This document shows, in pieces, positions 1-6,588 of a stretch of 6,649 nt of DNA; the first letter of the stretch is position 1; each line of letters begins with the position of its first letter. The notes below the pieces were generated by a model. That model had not been told where the DNA came from and did no database searches. It worked only from the letters and a program-made list of their open reading frames with translations. This DNA comes from JBARCX01 sp049794535 (GTDB lineage: Bacteria; Pseudomonadota; Gammaproteobacteria; Xanthomonadales; Rhodanobacteraceae): NCBI GenBank assembly GCA_049794535.1, contig JBARCX010000058.1:1-6649 (forward strand), given 5' to 3'. The translations under genes were made by a program, and so were the position numbers.

Positions 1-1638
1 GGCTGGCTGGATGCCATGCTTGATGTGTTTAAGCGATTCCCCGACTGCGGCATGGTTGGCTCCAAATTGATCTATCCAAATGGCCGTCTGCAGGAGGCCG
101 GTGGCATCATCTGGAGCGACGGTTCCGGCTGGAACTACGGCAGATTGCAGGATGCGGACGATCCTGAATACAACTATGTTCGTGAAGTGGACTATTGCTC
201 AGGCGCATCATTACTGTTGTCGCGCGCACTGTTCGAGCAACTCGGGCGTTTCGACGAGCGTTATGTCCCGGCCTATTACGAAGACACCGATCTAGCGTTC
301 AAGGTACGGGAGGCGGGCAAGCGTGTGTACTACACGCCGTTGTCGGTCGTAATCCATCACGAGGGCATTTCTCACGGTACGAATGAGAATGCAGGCATCA
401 AGGCGTACCAGGCGGCGAACAAGGAGAAGTTCCTCGAGCGCTGGGTCGAAACGCTGCAGCGTGATCACTATCCCAACGCGCAGAACGTGGTCCGGGCGCG
501 TGAGCGCGGCGCCACCTCCACCTCCACCTCCACCATCCTTGTGATCGACCACTACGTGCCGCAGCCGGATCGCGACGCCGGCTCGCGGGTCATGTTGGAG
601 TTCATGCGCCAGTTTATCGACATGGGTATGAAGGTCATCTTCTGGCCGGATAATTTGTGGCGTATGCCGCTCTATACGCAGCAGTTGCAGGCGATGGGTG
701 TGGAGGTGATCTATGGCACTCACTGGGTAGGCAAGTTCGACAAGTTCCTCGTCGAGCGAGGCGGAGACATCGAGCACGTGCTGTTGAGTCGCCCGCATAT
801 CGCGGTCAATTACATCAAAGCTTTGCGCAAACATACGCGCGCGCGTCTTTGCTACTTCGGTCATGACCTGCATTTCATGCGTCTGCGCCGGCAACAGCAG
901 ACTACCGGCGACAGCCTGCTTGGTGCGGAAGCCTGCGCCATCGAGCGCATCGAAAGGGACTTGTGGAACCGCTGCGACGTGGTGATCTATCCATCCGAAG
1001 AGGAGGCGGCACAGGTTCGTTCCATGGCGCCAGACGTCAACGTTATGGCTGTACCGCTGTACTGCTTTCGCCAGGTCGAAAGTGGTCGCGATTCCAGTCT
1101 CGCCGAGCGCAAGGACATCCTGTTCGTAGCTGGTTTTGGGCACCCGCCAAATGTCGATGCGGCATGCTGGCTGGTCGAAAAGATCCTGCCACTCGTCCGC
1201 GCGCGCCTGCCGCAAGTCCGACTGCAGCTGGTCGGCTCCAACCCGACCGAAGAGGTGAAGGCACAGGCGAGTGAGGGCGTGCAGGTACTCGGCTACGTCG
1301 ATGATGAGACGTTGGAATTGATGTACCAGTCCGCGCGCGTCGTGGTGGCGCCGCTACGGTTTGGTGCGGGCGTCAAGCTGAAGGTGCTGGAGGCCATGGC
1401 ACACGGGGTTCCCATCGTGACCACTGCGGTGGGTGCCCAGGGCCTGCCTGGCCTCGGCGATGTTATTCCCGTGGCGGATCAGCCGGCGATGATCGCGGAT
1501 GCCATCGGCGCCCTGCTGCTGGATGACGACCATTGGCGAGAGGTCTCGGCAGCCGGCAGTGGCTACATACGTCAGCATTTTTCCGTTGACACGATGTCGG
1601 TTGCCTTGCAGGCAGTGCTCCAGAAGAGCGGGACATGA
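1..1638 (+). CDS. GT2-GT4 fusion glycosyltransferase, 5'-partial
   Basis: Cytoplasmic or membrane-associated two-domain glycosyltransferase, probably adding two sugars to a lipid-linked surface glycan. The frame is open from base 1 (GWLDAM...), so the in-frame ATG at 16 is internal; the N-terminal nucleotide-sugar half of the GT2 domain, with its DxD, is outside the window. Counting from base 1 (545 residues visible): residues 1-150 are the C-terminal half of a GT2 domain, with the GW-L beginning that commonly follows the metal-binding strand, a CSGASLLL strand, FDE, the EDTDL motif (94-98) and HHEG (119-122). A Thr-Ser repeat (172-178) links to a GT-B fold GT4 domain beginning ILVIDHYVPQPDRDAGSR (179 on). 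Its donor-binding part has FVAGFGHPPNVDA, a GYV strand and FGAGVKLKVLEAMAHG (454-469; E464 in the usual EAMA position). Fusions of this order are known in O-antigen and capsule clusters. Domain families are secure; the sugars and linkage are not predictable. It is followed 60 nt later by a membrane protein gene. Confidence 0.9.
   Translation, partial: GWLDAMLDVFKRFPDCGMVGSKLIYPNGRLQEAGGIIWSDGSGWNYGRLQDADDPEYNYVREVDYCSGASLLLSRALFEQLGRFDERYVPAYYEDTDLAFKVREAGKRVYYTPLSVVIHHEGISHGTNENAGIKAYQAANKEKFLERWVETLQRDHYPNAQNVVRARERGATSTSTSTILVIDHYVPQPDRDAGSRVMLEFMRQFIDMGMKVIFWPDNLWRMPLYTQQLQAMGVEVIYGTHWVGKFDKFLVERGGDIEHVLLSRPHIAVNYIKALRKHTRARLCYFGHDLHFMRLRRQQQTTGDSLLGAEACAIERIERDLWNRCDVVIYPSEEEAAQVRSMAPDVNVMAVPLYCFRQVESGRDSSLAERKDILFVAGFGHPPNVDAACWLVEKILPLVRARLPQVRLQLVGSNPTEEVKAQASEGVQVLGYVDDETLELMYQSARVVVAPLRFGAGVKLKVLEAMAHGVPIVTTAVGAQGLPGLGDVIPVADQPAMIADAIGALLLDDDHWREVSAAGSGYIRQHFSVDTMSVALQAVLQKSGT
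512..534 (+). repeat. Hexanucleotide tandem repeat (CCACCT)n in interdomain linker
   Basis: Nearly four copies of the 6-bp unit CCACCT lie inside the fusion glycosyltransferase gene and encode an alternating Thr-Ser tract (TSTSTST, residues 172-178 from base 1). The repeat falls exactly at the junction between the GT2 and GT4 domains. Because the unit is two codons long, copy-number slippage would change linker length without breaking the frame. Confidence 0.85.
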
Positions 1639-1706
1639 CAGTGCCTGGTGTGGTCAGGAGGGGCCTGATCAGCATCGACGAGTCCAGGGAGAACGGGGTT
1701 GGATAG
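1635..1706 (+). other. 23-codon mini-ORF overlapping the preceding stop (ATGA)
   Basis: ATG at 1635 overlaps the TGA of the fusion glycosyltransferase (ATGA) and opens 23 codons (MTVPGVV...ENGVG) ending at TAG 1704-1706, just inside the start of the YfhO-like gene. The purine tract before it (AGAGCGGGA) is weak. It might couple translation between the two genes, be the remnant of a lost start, or be chance. No product family is recognised. Confidence 0.2.
1686..1691 (+). promoter_or_regulatory. Shine-Dalgarno AGGGAG supporting a TTG start
   Basis: AGGGAG ends 7 nt before the TTG at 1699, an ideal spacing. The alternatives in the same frame are poorer: GTG at 1741 has no clear purine tract, and ATG at 1771 has AGGGG directly abutting it and GGAGA (1751-1755) 15 nt away. 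This site decides the preferred start of the following gene. Confidence 0.55.
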
Positions 1707-3972
1707 CAGAGCCTCAGTAGCGTCGAGGATTCTGCGGCGAGTGCGGTATTGGAGACATGACAGACAGGGGATGCTTGTGACCAGATTTTTGAACCGGTGC
1801 GCTACGCCATTGGCCATGTTGCTCACCGGCGGTGTGATCTTTGCCATCGCCTGTTTGCACTATCACGGCGATGCAGTTGTTTTCGGACCGGATGCCGAAA
1901 ATATCTTGGCCCCGCTATTTTTCGATATCAGCCGCTCCATCGGGCAGCACGGCTTGTGGGCTGGCATGTACGCCCCCGGTCAGTTTGCCGGCCTGCCGTT
2001 GTGGAGCAGTCCATGGTTCCACCCGCTTTATCCGTTCTATTTCAACTGGCTCGGCTCGGATACCAGCATTTTTGACACGGTGGCCAGGCTTCAGTGGGTC
2101 GATTACCTGCATCTCTCCATTTATGGGATGGGCACGTACCTGCTGTGCCGGGAAATCGGCATTCGCCCATGGCTTGCAATTGCCATGGGCGTGTCGAGCC
2201 CATGGCTTCCGGCAGTGCAAAGTACCCTGCCGTGGCCGCCGATTCTCGCGTCGTTTGCCTGGCTGCCGTGGATCGTGGCTTTCCAGATCCGCCTCTACAG
2301 GAATCAGGCAGGTCGTCAGCGGGTACAAGGCATCCTGGGCCTGGCGTTGACGTTCTCTTTGCTCGTCTATGCCCAGCCAGCTCAGAACATGGTGTTGATC
2401 GTCGTCGGCTCAGCCGTCATGTGGATTTGCATGGTGGTAATGGCCTTTCGCGGCGATCAGGAAAGTGGATGGAGATCCCTGCTAAATGCGACATACGGGC
2501 TGGCAATCGCCGGTGTCGTCGTGCTCGTGCTGTGTGGCAGTTACTTGTTCGGCGTCGCGGCGTTTCACGCGGGGTCGATACGTTGGGTAAGCAGTACGAT
2601 CACCTTGATTGGGCATCAGCGCATGCCACTGGCGGCTTTGCAGGAGTTTGCGCTGAAGTTGAGCGATGTCGCTGCCACGGCGATCTACGTCCGCGGCAAT
2701 ACCGCGGCACCCTGGAACCCTTATGTGGGAGGGGTGCTGCTTTTCTGTGCCGTCGCCGGTGTTGCAGTGGGGCGGCGTGATCGCAGGTTGATTGCCCTGC
2801 TGGTTTCGGCTGCCGTCGCCATGCTGTTCTGCTTTTACCACTTCACTCCTGTTCTTCAATGGCTACCAGTTGCTAACAAGGTACGCGAGGTGCAGTGGTG
2901 GTCATGCTATGTGGTCGTCGTCCTGTTTCCACTGGGCGGATACGGGTTGCAACAACTGCTGGATCTGCAATCTGCCGATGCCACGCGCACGAGTCTGAGT
3001 CGTGGTTTGGCATGGATGCCTCTCGCCGGTTTTGTCCTTGCGCTGGGGTGGGTGATCGGATCCACGGTCACGCCCAAGACGCCGAATATCTGGCTGCTCT
3101 GCATCAGTTTTGGCGCGCTGTTCGCTTGTCTGTGGCAGCCGACCCGGACCCGACGCCTGCACCAGCCTGTATCGGTAGGGATAGTCCTACTTTCCGCGTT
3201 TGTCCCTATGATGCTGCATCTGCATGATAGGCCGTCTTTGCAGCAGTCGTTGCTGCGCCAACCCGACCACGTCGAACGGCGGGATGAGGCTACGCGGATC
3301 GCAGCGAAGATCACCGACGGCAATGCCTACCGTTTTGCCGTGAGCCCGGAAATCGCTGATTACAAGAACTTTACCGTCACGCTGGCCAATCTTGGCCTGC
3401 GTGGCATCCGCGGTGATGAAAGCCCGCAGGAATACGACAAATTCCGGCTGCTGTTCTTTCCGACTCCGGTGGTGTCCAATCTGTATGGCGTGAAGTACAC
3501 AGTGATTCCCAATCACGATCGTGTAATGGATGATGTGCCGATCGACGTCAAGGTTTCTTTACGCATCGATCCGCACGCATTACCACGCCTTTTTTTCCTT
3601 GAGGGCGGCGCGAAAATGGTGGCCTCGCCAATCGATGCCTTGCTGAACGTCACGGCGGGCGACGTCGTGCCCTTCTTTGTGGCGCCCAAAGACTTGCCAG
3701 CTGGGATCGACTTTTCACCCTACGTTCGTGGTGATGCCGTAGTCCAGCCGGTGCAGGTCAGCTTCGACAATACCGTGGACATCAAGGGATCATTCGTGAC
3801 GAATGGACCTGTTTTACTCGTACTCAGTGAGGATCCGGCAGGTCGCTGGCGGGCCATGATCGACGGCAAACCGATCGAGTCATTCCGCATCAACGGCTTT
3901 CAAACGGCGTTTCCGGTGACGAGCGCGGGACAGCATACGGTCGAGATTCGGCGCCCGGCGCATTTGCTGTAG
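1699..3972 (+). CDS. YfhO-like polytopic membrane protein, putative glycosyl transfer
   Basis: Large inner-membrane protein of 757 residues from the TTG start (733 from ATG at 1771). After a basic N-terminus (R-rich, about 1-35) come roughly 12-13 hydrophobic segments: near 37-54, 136-151, 157-173, 180-197, 210-226, 229-250, 264-288, 341-357, 363-380, 401-417, 437-455, 463-479 and 490-506. A long first outer loop (about 55-130) carries GPDAEN (63-68) and several aromatic-Pro stretches. Residues 507-757 form a soluble, probably periplasmic domain ending in RWRAMIDGK (716-724), a following aromatic strand, and AGQHTVEIRR. That W.A.(I/V)DGK...AG.H.VE pattern is typical of the C-terminus of YfhO-family proteins, which in Firmicutes are implicated in lipid-linked sugar transfer to teichoic acids. 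Unlike canonical members, it stops right after this domain with no final membrane helix. Function here is inferred; it could be only a structural relative. It is a likely operon member, 60 nt after the fusion glycosyltransferase and 79 nt before the next gene. Confidence 0.7.
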   Translation: MDSRASVASRILRRVRYWRHDRQGMLVTRFLNRCATPLAMLLTGGVIFAIACLHYHGDAVVFGPDAENILAPLFFDISRSIGQHGLWAGMYAPGQFAGLPLWSSPWFHPLYPFYFNWLGSDTSIFDTVARLQWVDYLHLSIYGMGTYLLCREIGIRPWLAIAMGVSSPWLPAVQSTLPWPPILASFAWLPWIVAFQIRLYRNQAGRQRVQGILGLALTFSLLVYAQPAQNMVLIVVGSAVMWICMVVMAFRGDQESGWRSLLNATYGLAIAGVVVLVLCGSYLFGVAAFHAGSIRWVSSTITLIGHQRMPLAALQEFALKLSDVAATAIYVRGNTAAPWNPYVGGVLLFCAVAGVAVGRRDRRLIALLVSAAVAMLFCFYHFTPVLQWLPVANKVREVQWWSCYVVVVLFPLGGYGLQQLLDLQSADATRTSLSRGLAWMPLAGFVLALGWVIGSTVTPKTPNIWLLCISFGALFACLWQPTRTRRLHQPVSVGIVLLSAFVPMMLHLHDRPSLQQSLLRQPDHVERRDEATRIAAKITDGNAYRFAVSPEIADYKNFTVTLANLGLRGIRGDESPQEYDKFRLLFFPTPVVSNLYGVKYTVIPNHDRVMDDVPIDVKVSLRIDPHALPRLFFLEGGAKMVASPIDALLNVTAGDVVPFFVAPKDLPAGIDFSPYVRGDAVVQPVQVSFDNTVDIKGSFVTNGPVLLVLSEDPAGRWRAMIDGKPIESFRINGFQTAFPVTSAGQHTVEIRRPAHLL

Positions 3973-3995
3973 GCCGCCGTTTGAACAGGTTCGTC

Positions 3996-4009
3996 GCAAC
4001 TTTTGTTGC
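3996..4009 (+). other. Small hairpin GCAAC-TTTT-GTTGC between two operon genes
   Basis: A perfect 5-bp stem with a four-T loop lies 24 nt after the YfhO-like gene's stop and 42 nt before the next start. There is no T-run after it and the stem is short, so it is not a convincing terminator. It could mark an mRNA processing point or be chance. Confidence 0.2.
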
Positions 4010-4042
4010 TATTCGTTATCCAGTAGTTGATTGGAGTTTTAT

Positions 4043-4046
4043 GGAG
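4043..4046 (+). promoter_or_regulatory. Shine-Dalgarno GGAG for the third operon gene
   Basis: GGAG lies 5 nt before ATG at 4052. The longest frame would begin at TTG 4031, but that codon has no purine tract at a suitable distance, so the ATG is preferred. ATG at 4073 lacks a site as well. Confidence 0.6.
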
Positions 4047-4051
4047 CCAAC

Positions 4052-5599
4052 ATGCTAAACGAGCGTCGTTTCATGACGGTATCGCCGTTAATGTTGAATG
4101 CCGTCCGCTTGGTGTCATGGCTGTTCGTGCTGCTCGCCATGCTCAATGCCCTGTATTTCGTGCTGCGTGCCTCCTCTCCAGTCATTCAGGCGGACTCTTG
4201 GTGGTTTCTGGACGTCTTCGTGAGGAAGGCGATTGACGGTAACCTCGGGTTCGCCGATTTCTTCATCAAGCGTGGCGGTGGCGATCACGCGCAGCCTTTG
4301 TTCAAGCTGGTGCTTTTACTGGAGTGGCGTTACTTCGATCTCGATTTTGTTGTCGGTGCCGTTTTTGGTGTGATCGCAGTGGCAGCGTGTGCCGCGGTTC
4401 TGCATCGGGTCGTGCTGGCGCAGTGCAGTCACGATGGCAGCCGCAGCGTGCGCTACCTGGCCTGGGCTGCGATGTGCGCGTTACTGTTTTCGCTCAATAG
4501 TCTGGACCCTTGGACCTGGCCGTTGGTCGCGCTGGAAAACATCACCACGCTGGTCATTTTGCTGTTCATGCTGGCGGTGTGGTACGCCCACCGTCGCCAG
4601 CGTTACGTGCTCTTGGCGATTGCCACCCTCGTGTTGGGCATCAGCAGCGATGACAGTGCCTTGATTGCGGTGCTAGCCGTAGTGCTCGCGCTCTTGCTAG
4701 CAGCGTTTGCCGATCCTGCGCAGCGAGGTAGGTCTCTGTGGAAGACGCTGGCCGTGATCGGGGCGTGCATGCTGCTGGTGCGTATCGGTTATGCCCATGC
4801 ACCGGGAGCCGGCGGGGCATCATTGCTTGTGTCCCAACTGAAGCTGTTGCCGGGGCGTTTTCTGGAGGGCGGCTGGTGGCAGTGGCTGTTGTGGCCGCTG
4901 GTGCTTCCCGTGTCTTACCATAATCCGTTTCCGTCAGTTCAGGCGCATATCTGGTTCGGTATTCAGGTTGTGCTTGGGGTGCTGTTGCTGATTGCGCATG
5001 TACTGTTCTGGCGGCGGGCGTTCCGCGGCCCATACGATAGACCGGTGTTCGTAGCAGTTGGCCTGATGCTGCTTTCCTATGGCTGGGTGGTCGGGATACT
5101 TCTCGGTCGCGTCGCCGTCTTCGGCAACGATTACCTGGTGCAGCCACGCTACGTACTGCTTTACGCGGGGCATCTGATCGCACTGCTGCTGATGTGGGTC
5201 GGCTCGAGCAACGAAGCGCCCCGTGTTGGGTGGTGGCGACATGCCATCGGAACTGGTGTGTCGGTGATGGGCTGCTTGCTGCTGCTGGCGGTGCAGATAC
5301 CCTTGTCGACTAACGCATGGCATATGCGCCCCTATGAATGGGACTATTACGCCAAGATGGCGGGCCAGATTGACGCGCTGGCGCGGGATCCCGTTCACGA
5401 CACGCATTGCGAGATGGTGCCTATGTGCGGTGGGACGCCGGAGCAGCGCCGCGACCTAACACAGCTGCTGAGTGAAAACCGGCTCAATATCTACTCGCCA
5501 CAGGTACAGCACTGGCATCACTATCTGCCCACGCTGTCGCCCGTGCCAGCGATAACCAAGTCCGACATCGAGAACCCTACAAAGGTGAAACCGGACTGA
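4052..5599 (+). CDS. Polytopic membrane protein, GT-C-like, family not recognised
   Basis: Inner-membrane protein of 515 residues from ATG 4052. About 11-12 hydrophobic segments are visible, the first at about 18-38 and the last near 400-425 (a run like GCLLLLAVQIPL). The first outer loop holds ADSWWFLD (47-54; D48 and D54) and GGDHAQP (76-82). Acidic residues in this first extracytoplasmic loop are a hallmark of GT-C glycosyltransferases that use polyprenyl-phosphate sugars, hence the label, but no diagnostic family signature is certain. The remaining C-terminus (about 427-515) is hydrophilic and probably periplasmic. It contains DTHCEMVPMC, with C453 and C459 close enough for a disulfide, followed by a LL..NRLNIYSPQ motif of the kind seen at the end of some uncharacterised glycan-cluster membrane proteins. 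It follows the YfhO-like gene at 79 nt and probably shares its transcript. Alternatives are an oligosaccharide transporter/polymerase or a modification acyl- or phosphotransferase; the first-loop motif makes me prefer glycosyl transfer. Confidence 0.7.
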   Translation: MLNERRFMTVSPLMLNAVRLVSWLFVLLAMLNALYFVLRASSPVIQADSWWFLDVFVRKAIDGNLGFADFFIKRGGGDHAQPLFKLVLLLEWRYFDLDFVVGAVFGVIAVAACAAVLHRVVLAQCSHDGSRSVRYLAWAAMCALLFSLNSLDPWTWPLVALENITTLVILLFMLAVWYAHRRQRYVLLAIATLVLGISSDDSALIAVLAVVLALLLAAFADPAQRGRSLWKTLAVIGACMLLVRIGYAHAPGAGGASLLVSQLKLLPGRFLEGGWWQWLLWPLVLPVSYHNPFPSVQAHIWFGIQVVLGVLLLIAHVLFWRRAFRGPYDRPVFVAVGLMLLSYGWVVGILLGRVAVFGNDYLVQPRYVLLYAGHLIALLLMWVGSSNEAPRVGWWRHAIGTGVSVMGCLLLLAVQIPLSTNAWHMRPYEWDYYAKMAGQIDALARDPVHDTHCEMVPMCGGTPEQRRDLTQLLSENRLNIYSPQVQHWHHYLPTLSPVPAITKSDIENPTKVKPD

Positions 5600-5600
5600 T

Positions 5601-5615
5601 CGCCATCCGGTGGCG
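5601..5615 (+). other. Small hairpin CGCCA-loop-TGGCG after the third gene
   Basis: A 5-bp stem with a 5-nt loop begins immediately after the stop codon at 5597-5599. No T-run follows (CCCTGTATT), so rho-independent termination is unlikely; an mRNA 3'-end stabiliser is possible. Confidence 0.2.
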
Positions 5616-5658
5616 CCCTGTATTCTTGGAGTCAAGCCCACATTGTCGTATCGCAGAG

Positions 5659-5664
5659 AGGGAG
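5659..5664 (+). promoter_or_regulatory. Surviving Shine-Dalgarno of the methyltransferase remnant
   Basis: AGGGAG is 8 nt before the ATG at 5673, the start of a decayed reading frame. The retained ribosome-binding site shows that the remnant is the true beginning of a former gene and not a random internal fragment. Confidence 0.5.
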
Positions 5665-5672
5665 TACGAGAC

Positions 5673-5789
5673 ATGCAGGATGATCGTGCCATCAAGTGGA
5701 TCTTTGCGCTGTTGTGGGTGTGTAGCTAATTCGAACGCCTGGTGGGTGTCGCCGTAGGCTCTCTCGTCAAGCTAGCATTTCAAAGCTAG
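5673..5789 (+). pseudogene. Truncated, decayed paralogue of the methyltransferase
   Basis: The frame from ATG 5673 reads MQDDRAIKWIFALLWVCS, stop (TAA 5727-5729), then FERLVGVAVGSLVKLAFQS, stop (TAG 5787-5789). It aligns without gaps to the first 29 residues of the methyltransferase encoded at 5887-6519 on the other strand: 16 of 29 positions are identical by hand count, including M1-D4, IK, W15-V16, F20 and LVG (23-25). The two DNAs agree at 56 of 87 bases, with many third-position differences, so this is an old paralogue and not a recent copy. The first stop aligns with a TTA leucine codon of the intact gene. After about codon 30 similarity fades, and no SAM-binding motif is found before the next gene. 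Its position as the last item of the + strand operon suggests the cluster once encoded its own methyltransferase here. Confidence 0.75.
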
Positions 5790-5862
5790 AACCGCTGACC
5801 GCCAGCTGCGCGGAAATGATCCGATCCTCGAGTTGGCATGGACGTTCTTACTGCTCTTGCGA
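5790..5862. other. Non-coding spacer, no recognisable content
   Basis: This stretch lies between the end of the methyltransferase remnant and the convergent hairpin. No conserved methyltransferase motif could be read in any + frame, and no RNA gene or promoter is apparent. It may be further-decayed remnant sequence. CCTCGAG occurs here at 5826-5832 and again in the adjacent hairpin. Confidence 0.4.
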
Positions 5863-5884
5863 CGACCTCGAGATTTCGAGGTCG
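5863..5884 (-). terminator. Probable terminator hairpin between convergent units
   Basis: CGACCTCGA (5863-5871) and TCGAGGTCG (5876-5884) form a perfect 9-bp stem with a 4-nt loop. It starts 2 nt beyond the methyltransferase stop codon on the - strand and also lies at the end of the + strand unit. On the + strand it is followed by only CTTTAA, and on the - strand by no T-run, so the intrinsic-terminator call is moderate at best; it may act in both directions or protect the 3' end. Confidence 0.45.
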
Positions 5885-5886
5885 CT

Positions 5887-6519
5887 TTAACGACGAGCTT
5901 CGATAATCATCTGTGTATAAGGAATACGTAGCAGACCAGTTAAAATGTAGGTCTCGAAATTCCCAAATACCTGTGCGACCAGAGCCTTCCACTCAGGCTC
6001 ACTGCGTACATTTTGTCCACGATCTTGCTTTAGCACCCAATGCGCGATCGGCGCCTGGCTGATCAGGAAGCATGCCTCTAGACAGACCAGTCGCCCATCA
6101 GGCGACAATGATTCGCGCGCAAGTCTCAATGCAGTCAACGCTTCGCCATCATCAAGATGATGAAGCAAGCCGTTCATGATCACGAGATCGGCGTTTTGCA
6201 TCTGTGGCGGCAGGTTGGCTACGAAATCTTCGGCCACGCCCACAATGAATGTCTTGTCTGGATCATGTGCAAAAGTTTCTCGCGCATGACCGATGTACTT
6301 TTCGCTCACATCAAAACCAACGTAGTGAACGCCCTTTGGGAGCAGATGAGCCGTATTTCCTGGGCCACAACCGATATCTACAGCCTTGTGGCCTGGTTGC
6401 GCCCGCCAGAAATTATCGCTGACCCATTCTGCGCCCTTGGTGGCGCCAACCAGGTTCTGGAATAACGAATAGACCCATGAGAGCGTCAAGATTCGCTTGA
6501 TGCCGGTGTCGTCTTGCAT
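5887..6519 (-). CDS. Class I SAM-dependent methyltransferase
   Basis: Soluble methyltransferase of 210 residues, a usual size for the small Methyltransf_11/25-type enzymes of glycan clusters. Visible motifs: motif I VDIGCGPGNT (47-56) binding SAM, the acidic residue at the end of strand 2 in VGFDVS (D70), an AED segment (96-98) at the adenine-binding position, the strand-4 motif DLVIMNGLLHHLDD (111-124), and SPDGRLVCLE before strand 5. The N-terminal 40 residues are a hydrophobic-aromatic helix region also found in the remnant at 5673. The substrate is unknown; context suggests a sugar hydroxyl or lipid-linked intermediate. I chose the ATG at 6519: AGGAGG (6530-6535) is 10 nt away from it but only 1 nt from the in-frame ATG at 6528, and the paralogous remnant also begins MQDD. 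Base composition is visibly poorer in GC than the + strand genes (26 of 60 in both 5881-5940 and 6241-6300, against 41 of 60 in 1201-1260), hinting at separate acquisition. Confidence 0.88.
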   Translation of the reverse strand: MQDDTGIKRILTLSWVYSLFQNLVGATKGAEWVSDNFWRAQPGHKAVDIGCGPGNTAHLLPKGVHYVGFDVSEKYIGHARETFAHDPDKTFIVGVAEDFVANLPPQMQNADLVIMNGLLHHLDDGEALTALRLARESLSPDGRLVCLEACFLISQAPIAHWVLKQDRGQNVRSEPEWKALVAQVFGNFETYILTGLLRIPYTQMIIEARR

Positions 6520-6529
6520 ATAAACCATT

Positions 6530-6535
6530 CCTCCT
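6530..6535 (-). promoter_or_regulatory. Strong Shine-Dalgarno AGGAGG of the methyltransferase
   Basis: A full AGGAGG on the - strand. Its distance (10 nt) fits the ATG at 6519 and excludes the ATG at 6528 (1 nt), trimming three residues from the longest frame. Confidence 0.7.
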
Positions 6536-6588
6536 GGGTAACAAACGTTGAAGTCCCGTAGTCTCGTACAGACGCAAATGGTTTGTGA

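Noticed and set aside
292..1215. Long - strand open frame (307 codons) with a poly-glycine run
   Set aside because: It lies antisense to the well-supported glycosyltransferase; its composition (glycine run from the CCACCT repeat, many His/Arg) is that of a shadow frame in GC-rich DNA, with no recognisable domain.
2094..2780. 228-codon + strand frame inside the YfhO-like gene
   Set aside because: Arg/Gly/Cys-rich shadow of the membrane-protein frame; it lacks hydrophobic periodicity and family motifs, while the main frame shows clear helices.
3590..3596. Run of seven T in the YfhO-like gene as a phase-variation or slippage tract
   Set aside because: Seven bases is short for efficient slippage, the frame is intact, and the run simply encodes Leu-Phe-Phe.
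4641..5183. 180-codon - strand frame antisense to the third gene
   Set aside because: Arg/Pro/Ala-rich low-complexity translation typical of the antisense of Leu/Val-rich membrane coding sequence.
5664..5672. GTACGAGAC shared between the remnant's upstream region and the - strand upstream of the methyltransferase (6561-6569)
   Set aside because: The nine-base match sits at different distances from the two start codons and has no flanking similarity, so chance is likely.
6157..6465. 102-codon + strand frame opposite the methyltransferase
   Set aside because: It runs antisense across the SAM-binding motifs of a clearly real gene and has no recognisable motif of its own.
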